The position numbers and the translations under genes are program-made. 64,000 bases of DNA from SCTD01 sp963784675 (GTDB taxonomy: Bacteria > Actinomycetota > Actinomycetes > Mycobacteriales > SCTD01). Numbering within the stretch: position 1 is the stretch's first letter; each line of letters begins with the position of its first letter. A model generated the notes under the pieces. That model worked only from the letters and a program-made list of their open reading frames with translations, was not told the DNA's origin and made no database searches. This document shows positions 1 to 8,210 of the stretch, piece after piece. The DNA is taken from NCBI GenBank assembly GCA_963784675.1, contig CAWASE010000016.1:62001-126000 (forward strand), in the 5' to 3' direction.

Positions 1-1860
1 ACGTGGACGTCACTGCGCTGGTCAACGGTCCGGGCCCGGTCGACCTGGTTCTCTCGGCTCCCACCGGGGGCACGATCGACTACAGCAGCCGCGAGGCGGG
101 CGCCGCGACAGCGCCGCAGCTGGTCCTGCAGACGGCGGCCAGCACCTCCCCGACGGCCAGCCCCTCTCCGGCTGCGAGCCCCTCTCCGGCTGCGAGCGCC
201 CCGCCCGTCACCGTCTCCTGCCACGACGACCCCGACCGCGAGCCCGACCGCGGGCCCGACGGTCGCGGCACCTGCCCCCAGCGCCTCGGGCTATGCGGGG
301 GCGGTGCTCCGCGACACCCCCGTCGGCTACTGGCGGCTGGGCGAGCGCAGCGGCACGACGGCCGCCGACGCGAGCGGTGCGGACCGGACGGGCACGTTCG
401 CCGGCGGCCCGACCCTCGGGCGGCCCGGTGCGCTGTCGTCGGACCCGGACACCGCGGTCGGGTTCAACGGCGTCAGCGGTGAGGTCGGCATCCCCAGCGA
501 CGCCGATCTGCGTCTGAACGGCACCTTCACGATGGAGTTCTGGGCGCGCAGCGGAGCGTTCGCCAACACCTACCCCGGTCTGCTGCGCAAGGGCGACGCC
601 TCGGGCCCGAACGGCTACCTGGTCTGGTACACCGCCTCGGGTCAGCTCTACCTGAAGCGCAACGGGGTCAGCATCGGCACCGGCGCCGGCTCCCTGACCT
701 CTCAGTTCCGGCACTTCGCGGTCAGCTACGACGGTCTGCAGGTGCGGTGGTACGTCGACGGTGCGCTGGTGTCCAGCCAGTCGCGGACCTACCCCGCCGG
801 CGCCGGCGTCGACGCCCTGACGCTCGGACGCGGTGACCAGGCCGGCGCCCACGACCTGGACGAGGTCGCCTTCTACAGCACCGCGCTGAGCGCCGGGCAG
901 CTGGGAGCGCACCGCTCGGCGGCCTCGGCAGCCGCCTCCACCAGCCCCAGCCCGAGCCCCAGCCCGAGCCCGAGCCCTAGCCCGACGCAGACCCCGACGC
1001 CGGCCCCGACGTCCGTGCGCATCGCTGCGGCCGGCGACATCGCCTGCGACCCCACCGACCAGAACTACAACGGTGGTGCGGGCACCGCCGGCTTCTGCCG
1101 TCAGCGCGACACCGCGGCCCTGCTGGACTCCGGCGGGTACAGCGCGGTGCTGCCGATCGGTGACATCCAGTACACCGACGCCACCCTTGCCAAGATCCAG
1201 CAGGTGTACGACACGAGCTGGGGGCGGACCAAGGCGCTGCACCGTCCGGTCGTCGGCAACCACGAGTACCTCGTCTCCGGTGCGTCCGGGTACTACGACT
1301 ACTACGGAGCGCAGGCCGGCCCGCGGAGCAAGGGCTGGTACAGCTACGACCTCAACGGCTGGCACCTGATCGCGCTCAACGGCGAGTCCGAAGGTTGCCA
1401 GAGCGTGCCCGGTGGCTGCGGTGCCTCGTCCGAGCAGGCGGCCTGGCTCAAGGCCGACCTGGCGGCGCACCCTGCCGCGTGCACGCTGGCGTACTGGCAC
1501 GTGCCGCGGTACAGCTCGACGGCACCGGAGAACGCCACGCTGTTCCAGACCTTCTGGCAGTACCTGCAGGACGCCGGAGCCGAGGTCGTCCTGAACGGGC
1601 ACTTCCACAACTACGAGCGCTTCGCGCCCATGAACGCGCAGGGTCAGCCCACCGCGCAGGGCATCCGCCAGTTCGTCGTCGGTACCGGGGGCAAGAGCCT
1701 GGTCGGCTACTCCGGGACGCTGGCTCCTTCCAGCGAGGTCCGCAACAGCTCGACCTACGGCGTGCTGGAGCTCGATCTCAAGCCCGGCTCCTACAGCTGG
1801 AAGTTCAAGCCGATCGCCGGTCAGAGCTTCACCGACAGCGGGAGCCAGAGCTGCCACTGA
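1..1860 (+). CDS. Secreted DNRLRE-LamG-metallophosphoesterase protein, 5' end outside window, frame interrupted
   Basis: Three extracellular modules can be read. Bases 3 to about 200 (frame 3) encode the end of a DNRLRE-like domain (SREAG...APQLVL) and a Ser/Pro/Ala linker. From about 215 the sense continues in frame 1 (PSPSPATTTPTASPTAG), then a LamG/concanavalin-like domain (YAGAVLRDTPVGYWRLGE, about 290-900), a second Ser-Pro linker (about 940-1010) and a calcineurin-like metallophosphoesterase (AAGDIACD, GDIQYTD, GNHEY, NGHFHNYERF) to the stop. The metal-binding motifs GD-GNH-GHxH are present, so the enzyme probably hydrolyses phosphoesters outside the cell; the other modules may bind wall or polymer. 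Switching frame 3 to 1 implies one extra base (or two missing) near 200-215, beside a duplicated 18-bp unit. This is either a sequence error or a truncation. An internal start at ATG 304 would keep only LamG and phosphatase and no signal peptide. Confidence 0.75.
   Translation, partial: TWTSLRWSTVRARSTWFSRLPPGARSTTAAARRAPRQRRSWSCRRRPAPPRRPAPLRLRAPLRLRAPRPSPSPATTTPTASPTAGPTVAAPAPSASGYAGAVLRDTPVGYWRLGERSGTTAADASGADRTGTFAGGPTLGRPGALSSDPDTAVGFNGVSGEVGIPSDADLRLNGTFTMEFWARSGAFANTYPGLLRKGDASGPNGYLVWYTASGQLYLKRNGVSIGTGAGSLTSQFRHFAVSYDGLQVRWYVDGALVSSQSRTYPAGAGVDALTLGRGDQAGAHDLDEVAFYSTALSAGQLGAHRSAASAAASTSPSPSPSPSPSPSPTQTPTPAPTSVRIAAAGDIACDPTDQNYNGGAGTAGFCRQRDTAALLDSGGYSAVLPIGDIQYTDATLAKIQQVYDTSWGRTKALHRPVVGNHEYLVSGASGYYDYYGAQAGPRSKGWYSYDLNGWHLIALNGESEGCQSVPGGCGASSEQAAWLKADLAAHPAACTLAYWHVPRYSSTAPENATLFQTFWQYLQDAGAEVVLNGHFHNYERFAPMNAQGQPTAQGIRQFVVGTGGKSLVGYSGTLAPSSEVRNSSTYGVLELDLKPGSYSWKFKPIAGQSFTDSGSQSCH
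159..194 (+). repeat. Two tandem 18-bp units in linker
   Basis: Two identical 18-bp copies (159-176, 177-194) encode a Ser-Pro-Ser-Pro-Ala-Ala unit. They lie directly before the point where the reading frame changes. Confidence 0.9.
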
Positions 1861-2534
1861 TCTGGGCTCCGCGGTGGCGTCGGGCGTTCGTCCTGTCGGT
1901 CGCCGTAGGGCTCGCCCCGTGGGCGGCCGTCTCGGCGTTCGCGCTGGACGAGGCGCGGATCGTGGACGTCAGCTGCACCGGACTGCGGGTGACGCAGGTG
2001 GGGTTGCCCCCGGACGCCGCCGTCGAGGTCGTCGCGGTCGACGCCGTCAGCGGTCGCGCCCTGGCCGACCTGGACGTGCGCTCGGGACCCGACGGGTCGC
2101 TGGACGTCAGGTTGGCGGCCGACCTGACCTCGGTGACGCGCCTCGCGGTGGAGGTCGAGATCGACCACCAGGAGTACGGCGAGGCCGGCGCCGATCTGCC
2201 GCAGCCGTGCTCGGCGGCGCCCACGGTGCCGGCGTTCGCCCCGCCGACCCGGCCCCCGGCCCCTTCTACCGGCCCTTCTGCCGCCCCTTCCGCCTCGCCC
2301 GTCCCCGACCCCGTGCCGCCGTCGCGGGCAGCACCGTCCCCGGCGCCCCTCGCGGCGCCCACGACGCAGGCGTCGGTGCCGTCGACGGCCCCGACGCCGC
2401 CACGCTCGGCCCTGGGGCCGAGCGATGTCACGTCCTGGCCGGTGGCCCTGGCTGCGGGCGCCGGCGCAGGCGGTGCGACGACCCTGCTGGTGATCGCGGG
2501 CTGGGTGGCCCTCGCCCGGCGGGACGTGCTGTGA
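1857..2534 (+). CDS. Secreted, C-terminally anchored protein of unknown function
   Basis: Not recognised as a known family. The frame opens with a basic-hydrophobic signal-like segment (RWRRAFVLSVAVGLAPW... SAFA), followed by about 100 residues of compact beta-type sequence with a Cys pair, a long Pro/Ser/Ala/Thr linker, and a C-terminal membrane helix (VALAAGAGAGGATTLLVIAG) ending in Ala-Arg-Arg. This suggests a surface protein anchored by its C-terminus. The signal-like segment can only begin at a CTG at 1857 that overlaps the upstream TGA (CTGA); no ATG or GTG precedes the hydrophobic stretch, so the start is uncertain. The 3' end overlaps the next gene by GTGA, implying translational coupling with the HprK-like kinase. 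Confidence 0.55.
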   Translation: MIWAPRWRRAFVLSVAVGLAPWAAVSAFALDEARIVDVSCTGLRVTQVGLPPDAAVEVVAVDAVSGRALADLDVRSGPDGSLDVRLAADLTSVTRLAVEVEIDHQEYGEAGADLPQPCSAAPTVPAFAPPTRPPAPSTGPSAAPSASPVPDPVPPSRAAPSPAPLAAPTTQASVPSTAPTPPRSALGPSDVTSWPVALAAGAGAGGATTLLVIAGWVALARRDVL

Positions 2535-3622
2535 ACGAGGTCCGGCTGCACCTGCAGGGAGTGGTTCAGGTGCTGCTCGTCGACCCGACCGAGTCCGACG
2601 TGACGGGGGTGGTGGGGGACACCGGGCTGGCCCTCGGCGGCTCCGGCGAGCCCGACGTCACCGTGCGGTTCGTCGAGGACCTGCGCACCGGGCCGGTGCG
2701 CATGCTCGGCGTCGAGGGTGGCGCCTGCGCTGCGGGCTACCTGGTCCAGCCGACGGGCAACCGGCCACCGGGTCGCACGCTGGTGCCGCTCACCGAGGTC
2801 GGGGGGCGCTGCGAGCTGCTGGTCGAGCGCGGGTCGCCCTCGGTGCCGCTGCTGATCGAGGTGCTGAACCTCACCGCGGCACAGCGGGGGCTGCTGCCGC
2901 TGCACGGCGCCGCCTTCGTCTGGCAGGACCTGGGCTGGGTGGTCACCGGCTGGTCGAAGGGCGGCAAGACCGAGACGGTCCTCGGGGTCACCGCGCGCGG
3001 CGCACGTTTCGTCGGCGACGAGTGGGTCTACCTGGCCGGCGGTCAGGCGCACGGGACGGCGCATCCGCTGCGGTTGTGGGACTGGCAGCTGCGTCAGCGT
3101 CCGGACGTGCTGGCCGGGCTCACGCGCAAGCAGCGGCTGCGGCTGAACGCCGTCGGGCGGGCGCTGCGCCTGCACGCCGACGCGGGCGGTCGACGGCGCC
3201 GACTCCCTCCTTACCGGCTGCTGGCGGCCGCCGCGCCGGCGCTCCGGGAGCAGCACGGCGTCTATGCCCGACCGCAGGACGTCTTCCCGGTCGCCGACCG
3301 GCAGCCCAGCGCCCCGCTCGACCGGCTGGTGCTGATGGAGAGCAGCTCGGCCCGCAGCACGACGTCCGAGCGGCTGGACCCGGGCCTGGTCGCCGAGCGG
3401 ATGGTGGCCTCGCTGCAGTACGAGCGTCGCGACCTCACCGACGCCTGGACCCGCTACCGCTATGCCGAACCGGCCGCCCAGAACCTGCGCCTGGACCAGA
3501 TCGCCGACGTCGAGCGGCGGCTGCTGCACGCCGCGTTCACCGGCGTCGACACCTTTCGGGTCGATCATCCCTATCCGGTCGAGCTGTCGGTCCTGGCAGA
3601 CGCGCTCAACGACCTGGTCTGA
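2531..3622 (+). CDS. HprK-like kinase (P-loop, PEPCK-type fold)
   Basis: Protein of 363 aa, GTG start overlapping the upstream stop (GTGA). The middle holds a P-loop (GWSKGGKT, residues about 140-147) preceded by LPLHGAAFVW and followed by FVGDEWVYL, the layout of HPr kinase/phosphorylase-like proteins; the N-terminal third resembles no known HprK N-domain. Such HprK homologues are found in actinobacterial polysaccharide and peptide-modification clusters and are not tied to a PTS. The target here is unknown; a sugar, peptide or carrier phosphorylation is an inference from the adjacent glycoconjugate-type genes. The last 17 bp overlap, tail to tail, the kinase gene on the other strand. Confidence 0.65.
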   Translation: MNEVRLHLQGVVQVLLVDPTESDVTGVVGDTGLALGGSGEPDVTVRFVEDLRTGPVRMLGVEGGACAAGYLVQPTGNRPPGRTLVPLTEVGGRCELLVERGSPSVPLLIEVLNLTAAQRGLLPLHGAAFVWQDLGWVVTGWSKGGKTETVLGVTARGARFVGDEWVYLAGGQAHGTAHPLRLWDWQLRQRPDVLAGLTRKQRLRLNAVGRALRLHADAGGRRRRLPPYRLLAAAAPALREQHGVYARPQDVFPVADRQPSAPLDRLVLMESSSARSTTSERLDPGLVAERMVASLQYERRDLTDAWTRYRYAEPAAQNLRLDQIADVERRLLHAAFTGVDTFRVDHPYPVELSVLADALNDLV

Positions 3623-4388
3623 CCTCGGCGGCGACCAGGGCGGCGTCCACGGCGGCCAGGACCTGCGCAGCGATCACGTCCACCGGGCGCTCGGCGTCGA
3701 CGACCAGCACCCCCAGCCGGGCGGCCTGCTCCAGGTAGGCGGTCCGGTGCGCCGCGAGCCGGTCGACCGTGTACTCCTCCGGCGTACGCCGGTAGGCCTC
3801 CTGCGCGCTGACGTCGAGATACAGCGCGCACACCGGGCTGGGCGTGAGCCGCCGGAGCAGCGCTGCCTGGCGGTCGACGTCACCGACCCGGGCGTACCTG
3901 TCCTGCAGGTGGACGAGACTGTCGAGCAGGTAGCGGTCCCGGACGACGATGCGTCCCTGCCGGACCTCGCGCAGCGTCTCCCGGCGCACCGACACGGCGT
4001 GCGAGAGCGCCACCAGGGTGACCCAGAGGGCGCTGACGCGGGGCATCCGCTCCCGCAGCCGCCGGGCGGCTGCATGCTCGGGCAGCACCGCGAACTCCGG
4101 CAGGACCCCGCCCCCCGCCAGGCTGTCCTCGGCAGGCGGCACGATCGAGGGGCGCAGCCGCAGCGCCAGTCGCAGCAGGAACCGGATCGGGGCCGTCAGC
4201 CGCTTCAGACCGTCGTCGTAGCTGAGGCGCTGCCAGCACACGACGGCGTCGAAGCCGCGGGCGTTCAGCGCCTGGACCAGGGCCTCACCCTGGGTCGACT
4301 TGCCGGCCCCGTCCAGGCCGGAGAGGGCGACGACGGCGCCGCGGGGGACTCGTGCGCGGCCGACCACCGGCGCTCGCAAGGACGTCAT
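3606..4388 (-). CDS. Thymidylate-kinase-like P-loop protein
   Basis: 260 aa. The Walker A GLDGAGKST (residues about 24-32) matches thymidylate kinases, and a later RDRYLLDSLVHLQDRY segment matches their DR(Y) loop. The protein is longer than housekeeping Tmk, and the middle (RLTAPIRFLLRLALRLRPS) is atypical. ATG at 4388 overlaps the stop of the upstream transferase gene (ATGA), so the two are co-translated. In polysaccharide clusters such Tmk-like proteins are thought to phosphorylate a sugar, lipid or nucleotide intermediate; the true substrate is not apparent. It converges on, and overlaps by 17 bp, the HprK-like gene. Confidence 0.7.
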   Translation of the reverse strand: MTSLRAPVVGRARVPRGAVVALSGLDGAGKSTQGEALVQALNARGFDAVVCWQRLSYDDGLKRLTAPIRFLLRLALRLRPSIVPPAEDSLAGGGVLPEFAVLPEHAAARRLRERMPRVSALWVTLVALSHAVSVRRETLREVRQGRIVVRDRYLLDSLVHLQDRYARVGDVDRQAALLRRLTPSPVCALYLDVSAQEAYRRTPEEYTVDRLAAHRTAYLEQAARLGVLVVDAERPVDVIAAQVLAAVDAALVAAEVRPGR

Positions 4389-5521
4389 CGCACCGGCTCC
4401 GACTCGTCGGGGCGTCGACCTCGACGCAGGTCGGACAGGATCCACCAGGCACGGGTCAGCGCCGTCGAGCCCCGCTTGGCTGCCCGCGCACGCTCGACGA
4501 GCTCGTGGCCGCGGGCCACGGCAGGGCTGCTGAAGGCGAGCAGGTTGGACCGCGGGAGCACCGCGGTGGCGCTCTGCAGCTTGTAGGGCTCCTCGCCCTG
4601 CATCCAGTCCAGCTCGTCCCAGCGGTCAGAGGTGGCCACGTGCACCAGGGCCTCGGTGTTCGCGACCCGTCCGGCGCTGAAGTCCGCCCACTGCGGTGCC
4701 AACCGGTTGTCCCAGCTGCGCAGCGCCCGACCGTCCGACAGCGCGCACAGGTACGCGGCCAGGTCTCCGGACAGCCGCAGGGTCAGCAGCTCGACCTCGC
4801 CGCGCTCGGCGTGCCGCAGGATGGTCTCGCAGAAGAAGGCCGCGGCCCGCGGGTCGTCATGGTCGCTACGGCGGCCCAGCTGCTCGTCCCGGGCCCGGTG
4901 GACCCGTTGCAGCTCGGGCAGCAGCGCCGTGATCGCGTCGGCGTCCGAGGTCCAGGCCAGGTCCGGCTCCAGACCCGCTGCCGCCATCTTGTTGCGGATC
5001 TTCGCCAGCGCCTTGCGGGTGTTGCGGCTGAGGTAGTCCTGCGGTTCGCGACCGGTGAACCGGACGGTCGGTAGCCCCTCGCCCGGCTCCAGCCGAGCCC
5101 GCCCGAGCCGTTGCTGGAGCAGCCGGACCACGCGATCGTCGGGGTCGACCTGTTCCACGCGCAGGGCCCAACGTCGGGGCAGGCTCGTGACGACGAGGTC
5201 AGCGAGCCGGTCGGCGGCGTCGTCGTCGACCGCCGGCAGCCGCAGGTCGTCGGTGGGTCCGTGGCCCAGCCCCACGACCTGCACGAGCCCGCCGGGCCGC
5301 CGTCGCAGCGCGAGCGGCGCGCAGGCGACGAGCTCGGCGTCGCGCTCGACGCAGGCGACCCAGGGGTCGTGGTCGCCGTAGCTGTCGATCCACGCCTGCA
5401 GCCAGGGCCGGCGGGACGTGACGGGAGCGTCGACCCGGGTGCAGAGCGCGTCGAAGGCCGGGCCGACCTGCGACAACGCGGTCGGCCCCCGAAGGATCCG
5501 GGTCGTGCCGGAAGCGGCCAT
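4385..5521 (-). CDS. FemAB/GNAT-like acyltransferase (Acetyltransf_6/BioF2 type)
   Basis: 378 aa from ATG 5521 (MAASGTTR). The layout is that of BioF2/FemAB-like double-GNAT proteins: an N-terminal domain with WLQAWIDSYGDHDPW, and a C-terminal acceptor domain with YLSRNTRKALAKIRNK (the conserved S.n.rk..r..r patch), GEVELLTLRLSGDLAAYLCAL and YKLQ near the end. These enzymes usually transfer an acyl or aminoacyl group to a sugar or a cell-wall precursor. It is divergent from the flippase gene (start about 45 bp away) and coupled by ATGA to the Tmk-like kinase. A second, unequal homologue lies at 7047-8210. Confidence 0.7.
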   Translation of the reverse strand: MAASGTTRILRGPTALSQVGPAFDALCTRVDAPVTSRRPWLQAWIDSYGDHDPWVACVERDAELVACAPLALRRRPGGLVQVVGLGHGPTDDLRLPAVDDDAADRLADLVVTSLPRRWALRVEQVDPDDRVVRLLQQRLGRARLEPGEGLPTVRFTGREPQDYLSRNTRKALAKIRNKMAAAGLEPDLAWTSDADAITALLPELQRVHRARDEQLGRRSDHDDPRAAAFFCETILRHAERGEVELLTLRLSGDLAAYLCALSDGRALRSWDNRLAPQWADFSAGRVANTEALVHVATSDRWDELDWMQGEEPYKLQSATAVLPRSNLLAFSSPAVARGHELVERARAAKRGSTALTRAWWILSDLRRGRRPDESEPVR

Positions 5522-5565
5522 GACGTCCTTCCTCCCAGGGCGTGTGTGGCAGGGTATGTGCTGTG

Positions 5566-7050
5566 GTGCAGCGGCGGTCCAGCTCTGACCCCGCGAGCGA
5601 TCAGACGCCACCTGATGACCTGGAGGCCCGCGCAGCGCGCGGTGCCCGCTGGGTCGGCGTCGGGGCGCTGGTCTCCAACGTGGTGGCGTCGGCCGTCACC
5701 CTGGTGCTGGCGGCCGTGCTGCGCCCGTCGGACCTGGGTGTGCTCGCGATCGGCCAGCTGGTCTTCGTCGTCGGCAACACCCTGCAGGACGTCGGCCTGT
5801 GGGACGTGCTCGTCTACTACCGGGGCCGGACCAAGCAGGCCGCCGAGGCCGCGCTGCTCGTGTGGCTCTCGGCGAGCGGCGTGCTCGCGACCGTGGTGGT
5901 GCTGACCGCCCCCCTGATCGCCCGGTTCTTCGACGAGCCGCGGGCCACGCCGGTGATCGCCGTCTCGGGCCTGCTGCTGGTCTGCTACGCGGCGGCCCTG
6001 GTCCCGCAGGCGCTGCGCACCCGCTCGATGGACCTGCACCGGCGGGCTCAGGTGCAGCTTTCTTCGGTGGTGCTCGGAGGCGCCGTCACCGTCGTCCTGC
6101 TCTTCGGTACGTCGCTGGGACTGGCGGCGATGGTGCTGGGCCAGGTCACCCAGGGGGTCGCCCTGGTCGTGCTCGCCTGGGCGGTCGGGCCGCGGGTGCG
6201 TCCGCGCTGGCACGGCGACGTGCTGCGCGAGATGCTGCCCTACGGTCGGCACCTGTTCGGGCTGGCGATGTTCACCATCGCCCAGAAGAACGTCGACTAC
6301 CTCATCGTGGGGCGCGTGCTCGGCGCCTCGGCGCTGGGGGTGTACACGCTGGGCTTCCGCATCGCCTTCCTGCCGTACGCCCTGGTCACCACCGTGCTCG
6401 CGAGCACGATGTTCGCCCTGGCCTGCCGGCTGGAGGGCCTGCGTCGCTCTGAGGTGCTGCTCGGGTACACCCGCACGCTGCTGCTGCTCGTGACCCCGAT
6501 GGCGACCGGTCTCGTCGTGTTCGCGCCGGTCGTGACGGTGCTGGGCGACAGCTGGCTGCCCGCGGTGCCGGTGCTGCGCGGCCTGGGCTTCTACGTCCTA
6601 GCGGCGAGCGTGGCGTCGATGGCCGAGGCGGGGCTGAAGGCGGTGGGCCGACCGGACCGCGCCCTGCTCACCTCGGCCTGCCACCTCGGGCTGCTGGTGG
6701 TCCTGCTGCTCGTGCTCGCCCCGAAGGGGGTGACGGTCGTCGCTGCTGCCCGCGCCGGGATCGCCCTCGTCGTGGCCCTGCTCGGCTGGGAGCTGCTGCG
6801 TCGCCAGCTGGACCTCCCGGTCGGGAAGCTGCTCGCGCTGCTGCCCGTGCCGCTGGCGGGCGCCGGTGTCATGACCGCCGTCGCGATCCTGGCGTCCTGG
6901 TCGCCGGTGGGGGGCCAGACCGTGCACCTGGCCAGCGCGGTGCCGCAGGCCCTCGCTGCCGTGGCGGGCTACGCCGCCGTGGTCCTGCTGCTGGATCGCC
7001 GGTCGGCGGTCGCGGTCTGCGAGCGGCTCCAGCGGCAATGGGCCCGATGA
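5566..7050 (+). CDS. Oligosaccharide flippase, Wzx/MOP superfamily
   Basis: About 494 aa with 12-14 hydrophobic segments and the usual features of lipopolysaccharide-biosynthesis flippases (ARGARWVGVGALVSNVV, DLGVLAIGQLVF, LGASALGVYTLGFRIAF, near-complete helical content). It should move lipid-linked glycan units across the cytoplasmic membrane. GTG codons at 5542, 5563 and 5566 are all possible starts; 5566 is preferred because a TATGTG box sits just upstream and no Shine-Dalgarno is visible. The gene ends in ATGA overlapping the next gene, so it leads a three-gene coupled unit with the transferase and the ATP-grasp gene. Confidence 0.85.
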   Translation: MQRRSSSDPASDQTPPDDLEARAARGARWVGVGALVSNVVASAVTLVLAAVLRPSDLGVLAIGQLVFVVGNTLQDVGLWDVLVYYRGRTKQAAEAALLVWLSASGVLATVVVLTAPLIARFFDEPRATPVIAVSGLLLVCYAAALVPQALRTRSMDLHRRAQVQLSSVVLGGAVTVVLLFGTSLGLAAMVLGQVTQGVALVVLAWAVGPRVRPRWHGDVLREMLPYGRHLFGLAMFTIAQKNVDYLIVGRVLGASALGVYTLGFRIAFLPYALVTTVLASTMFALACRLEGLRRSEVLLGYTRTLLLLVTPMATGLVVFAPVVTVLGDSWLPAVPVLRGLGFYVLAASVASMAEAGLKAVGRPDRALLTSACHLGLLVVLLLVLAPKGVTVVAAARAGIALVVALLGWELLRRQLDLPVGKLLALLPVPLAGAGVMTAVAILASWSPVGGQTVHLASAVPQALAAVAGYAAVVLLLDRRSAVAVCERLQRQWAR

Positions 7051-8210
7051 GGGCTCGGCTGCTGCCGGCCGGCCGGCTGGATGCGGACCAGGTCGGCCGC
7101 TGGCAGAGCCTCGCGGCCGCCGCGGTCGAACCGAACCCGTTCTTCGAGCCGCTCGCCGTCCAGCCTGCCCTGGAGCTGCTGCCAGGAGGCGCCGACGTGC
7201 TCCTGCTGGTCGTCGAGGACGACGCGCAGTGGCAGCTGGCCCTGCCCGTGCTGCGTCGTCGGGGCCGGCTCGGGATCCCGCTCAAGACGCTGCAGGGCTG
7301 GGACCACCCCTACTCCTTCCTCGGGACGCCGCTGGCGCGCGCCGAAGGCCTCCCGCACGTCTGGTCGGCGGTGCTCGAGGGCGACCTGGGCGTCCGATGG
7401 CTGTCGCTGGACCACTGCGCGCTGGACGGTCCGGTCGTCGCCGCCCTGGAGCGGACGCTGTCGACGCACGGGTTGAAGACGCAGACCAGCCGGGCCTTCG
7501 AGCGGCCGGTGCTGAACCGTCGACCGGCGCCCGACTACCTCGACGGGCGCGTGAGCAGTCGGCACCGCAAGACCCTGCGCCGGCAGGAACGACGGCTGGC
7601 CGAGGGGCTGGGGGGAGAGCTCGAGCTGGTCGACCATGCCAGCGACGGTCCGGGAGACCGGCTCGACGTCGGGATCGAGCTGCTGCTCGCGCAGGAGCGC
7701 GCCGGGTGGAAGGGCCGTGCGGGTACGGCGATGGCCTGCCGCGACGACGATGCGGAGCTGTTCCGGCGCTGGTGCCGGGCGTTCGCGGCGGCCGGACGGC
7801 TCGAGCTCTGGAGCCTGCAGGGGCCCGCCGGCAGCGCGGCCACCCAGAGCAACGTCCGGGCCGGTCAGACCATCTTCCACTTCAAGATCGCCTACGACGA
7901 GACGTGGCGCTCCTACTCGCCCGGCCTTCAGGTCGAGCTCGCCATGGTCGACACGTTCCACCATGACCACCGCCTGCAGCACATCGACTCCGGTGGCGAG
8001 ACCGACGACAGCGTGTCGGGTCACCTCTACCCGGACCGCGCCCGGCTGGGGACCGTCCTGGTCCCGCTGGACCGTCGCGGGCAGCTCGCAGTGACCGCCG
8101 GGCACCGCAGCGCTGCGTTGCGCAGGCGGGCCGGTGAGCTGCGCCGGCGCCTGCCGGCTCGCGTGCCAGCAGGAGCGCCGGGCGCAGCGGCCGGCGGGGA
8201 AGCCTCGTGA
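7047..8210 (+). CDS. FemAB/GNAT-like acyltransferase, second copy in cluster
   Basis: 387 aa, ATG overlapping the flippase stop (ATGA). The same double-GNAT family as the gene at 4385-5521: N-terminal NPFFEPLAVQPALELL, central SSRHRKTLRRQERRL acceptor patch, and a C-terminal domain with TIFHFKIAYDETWRSYSPG and VDTFHHDHRLQHIDSGG. The HFKIAYDE/SPG motif is typical of the capsule-associated Acetyltransf_6 branch. It is probably an acyl- or aminoacyltransferase acting on the glycan that the neighbouring flippase exports. Ends in GTGA with the ATP-grasp gene. Confidence 0.7.
   Translation: MRARLLPAGRLDADQVGRWQSLAAAAVEPNPFFEPLAVQPALELLPGGADVLLLVVEDDAQWQLALPVLRRRGRLGIPLKTLQGWDHPYSFLGTPLARAEGLPHVWSAVLEGDLGVRWLSLDHCALDGPVVAALERTLSTHGLKTQTSRAFERPVLNRRPAPDYLDGRVSSRHRKTLRRQERRLAEGLGGELELVDHASDGPGDRLDVGIELLLAQERAGWKGRAGTAMACRDDDAELFRRWCRAFAAAGRLELWSLQGPAGSAATQSNVRAGQTIFHFKIAYDETWRSYSPGLQVELAMVDTFHHDHRLQHIDSGGETDDSVSGHLYPDRARLGTVLVPLDRRGQLAVTAGHRSAALRRRAGELRRRLPARVPAGAPGAAAGGEAS

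Noticed and set aside
208..1857. 549-aa minus-strand open frame
   Set aside because: Antisense shadow of the DNRLRE-LamG-phosphoesterase gene; Arg/Ala/Gly-rich and without motifs.
1829..3568. 579-aa minus-strand open frame
   Set aside because: Antisense to the HprK-like gene.
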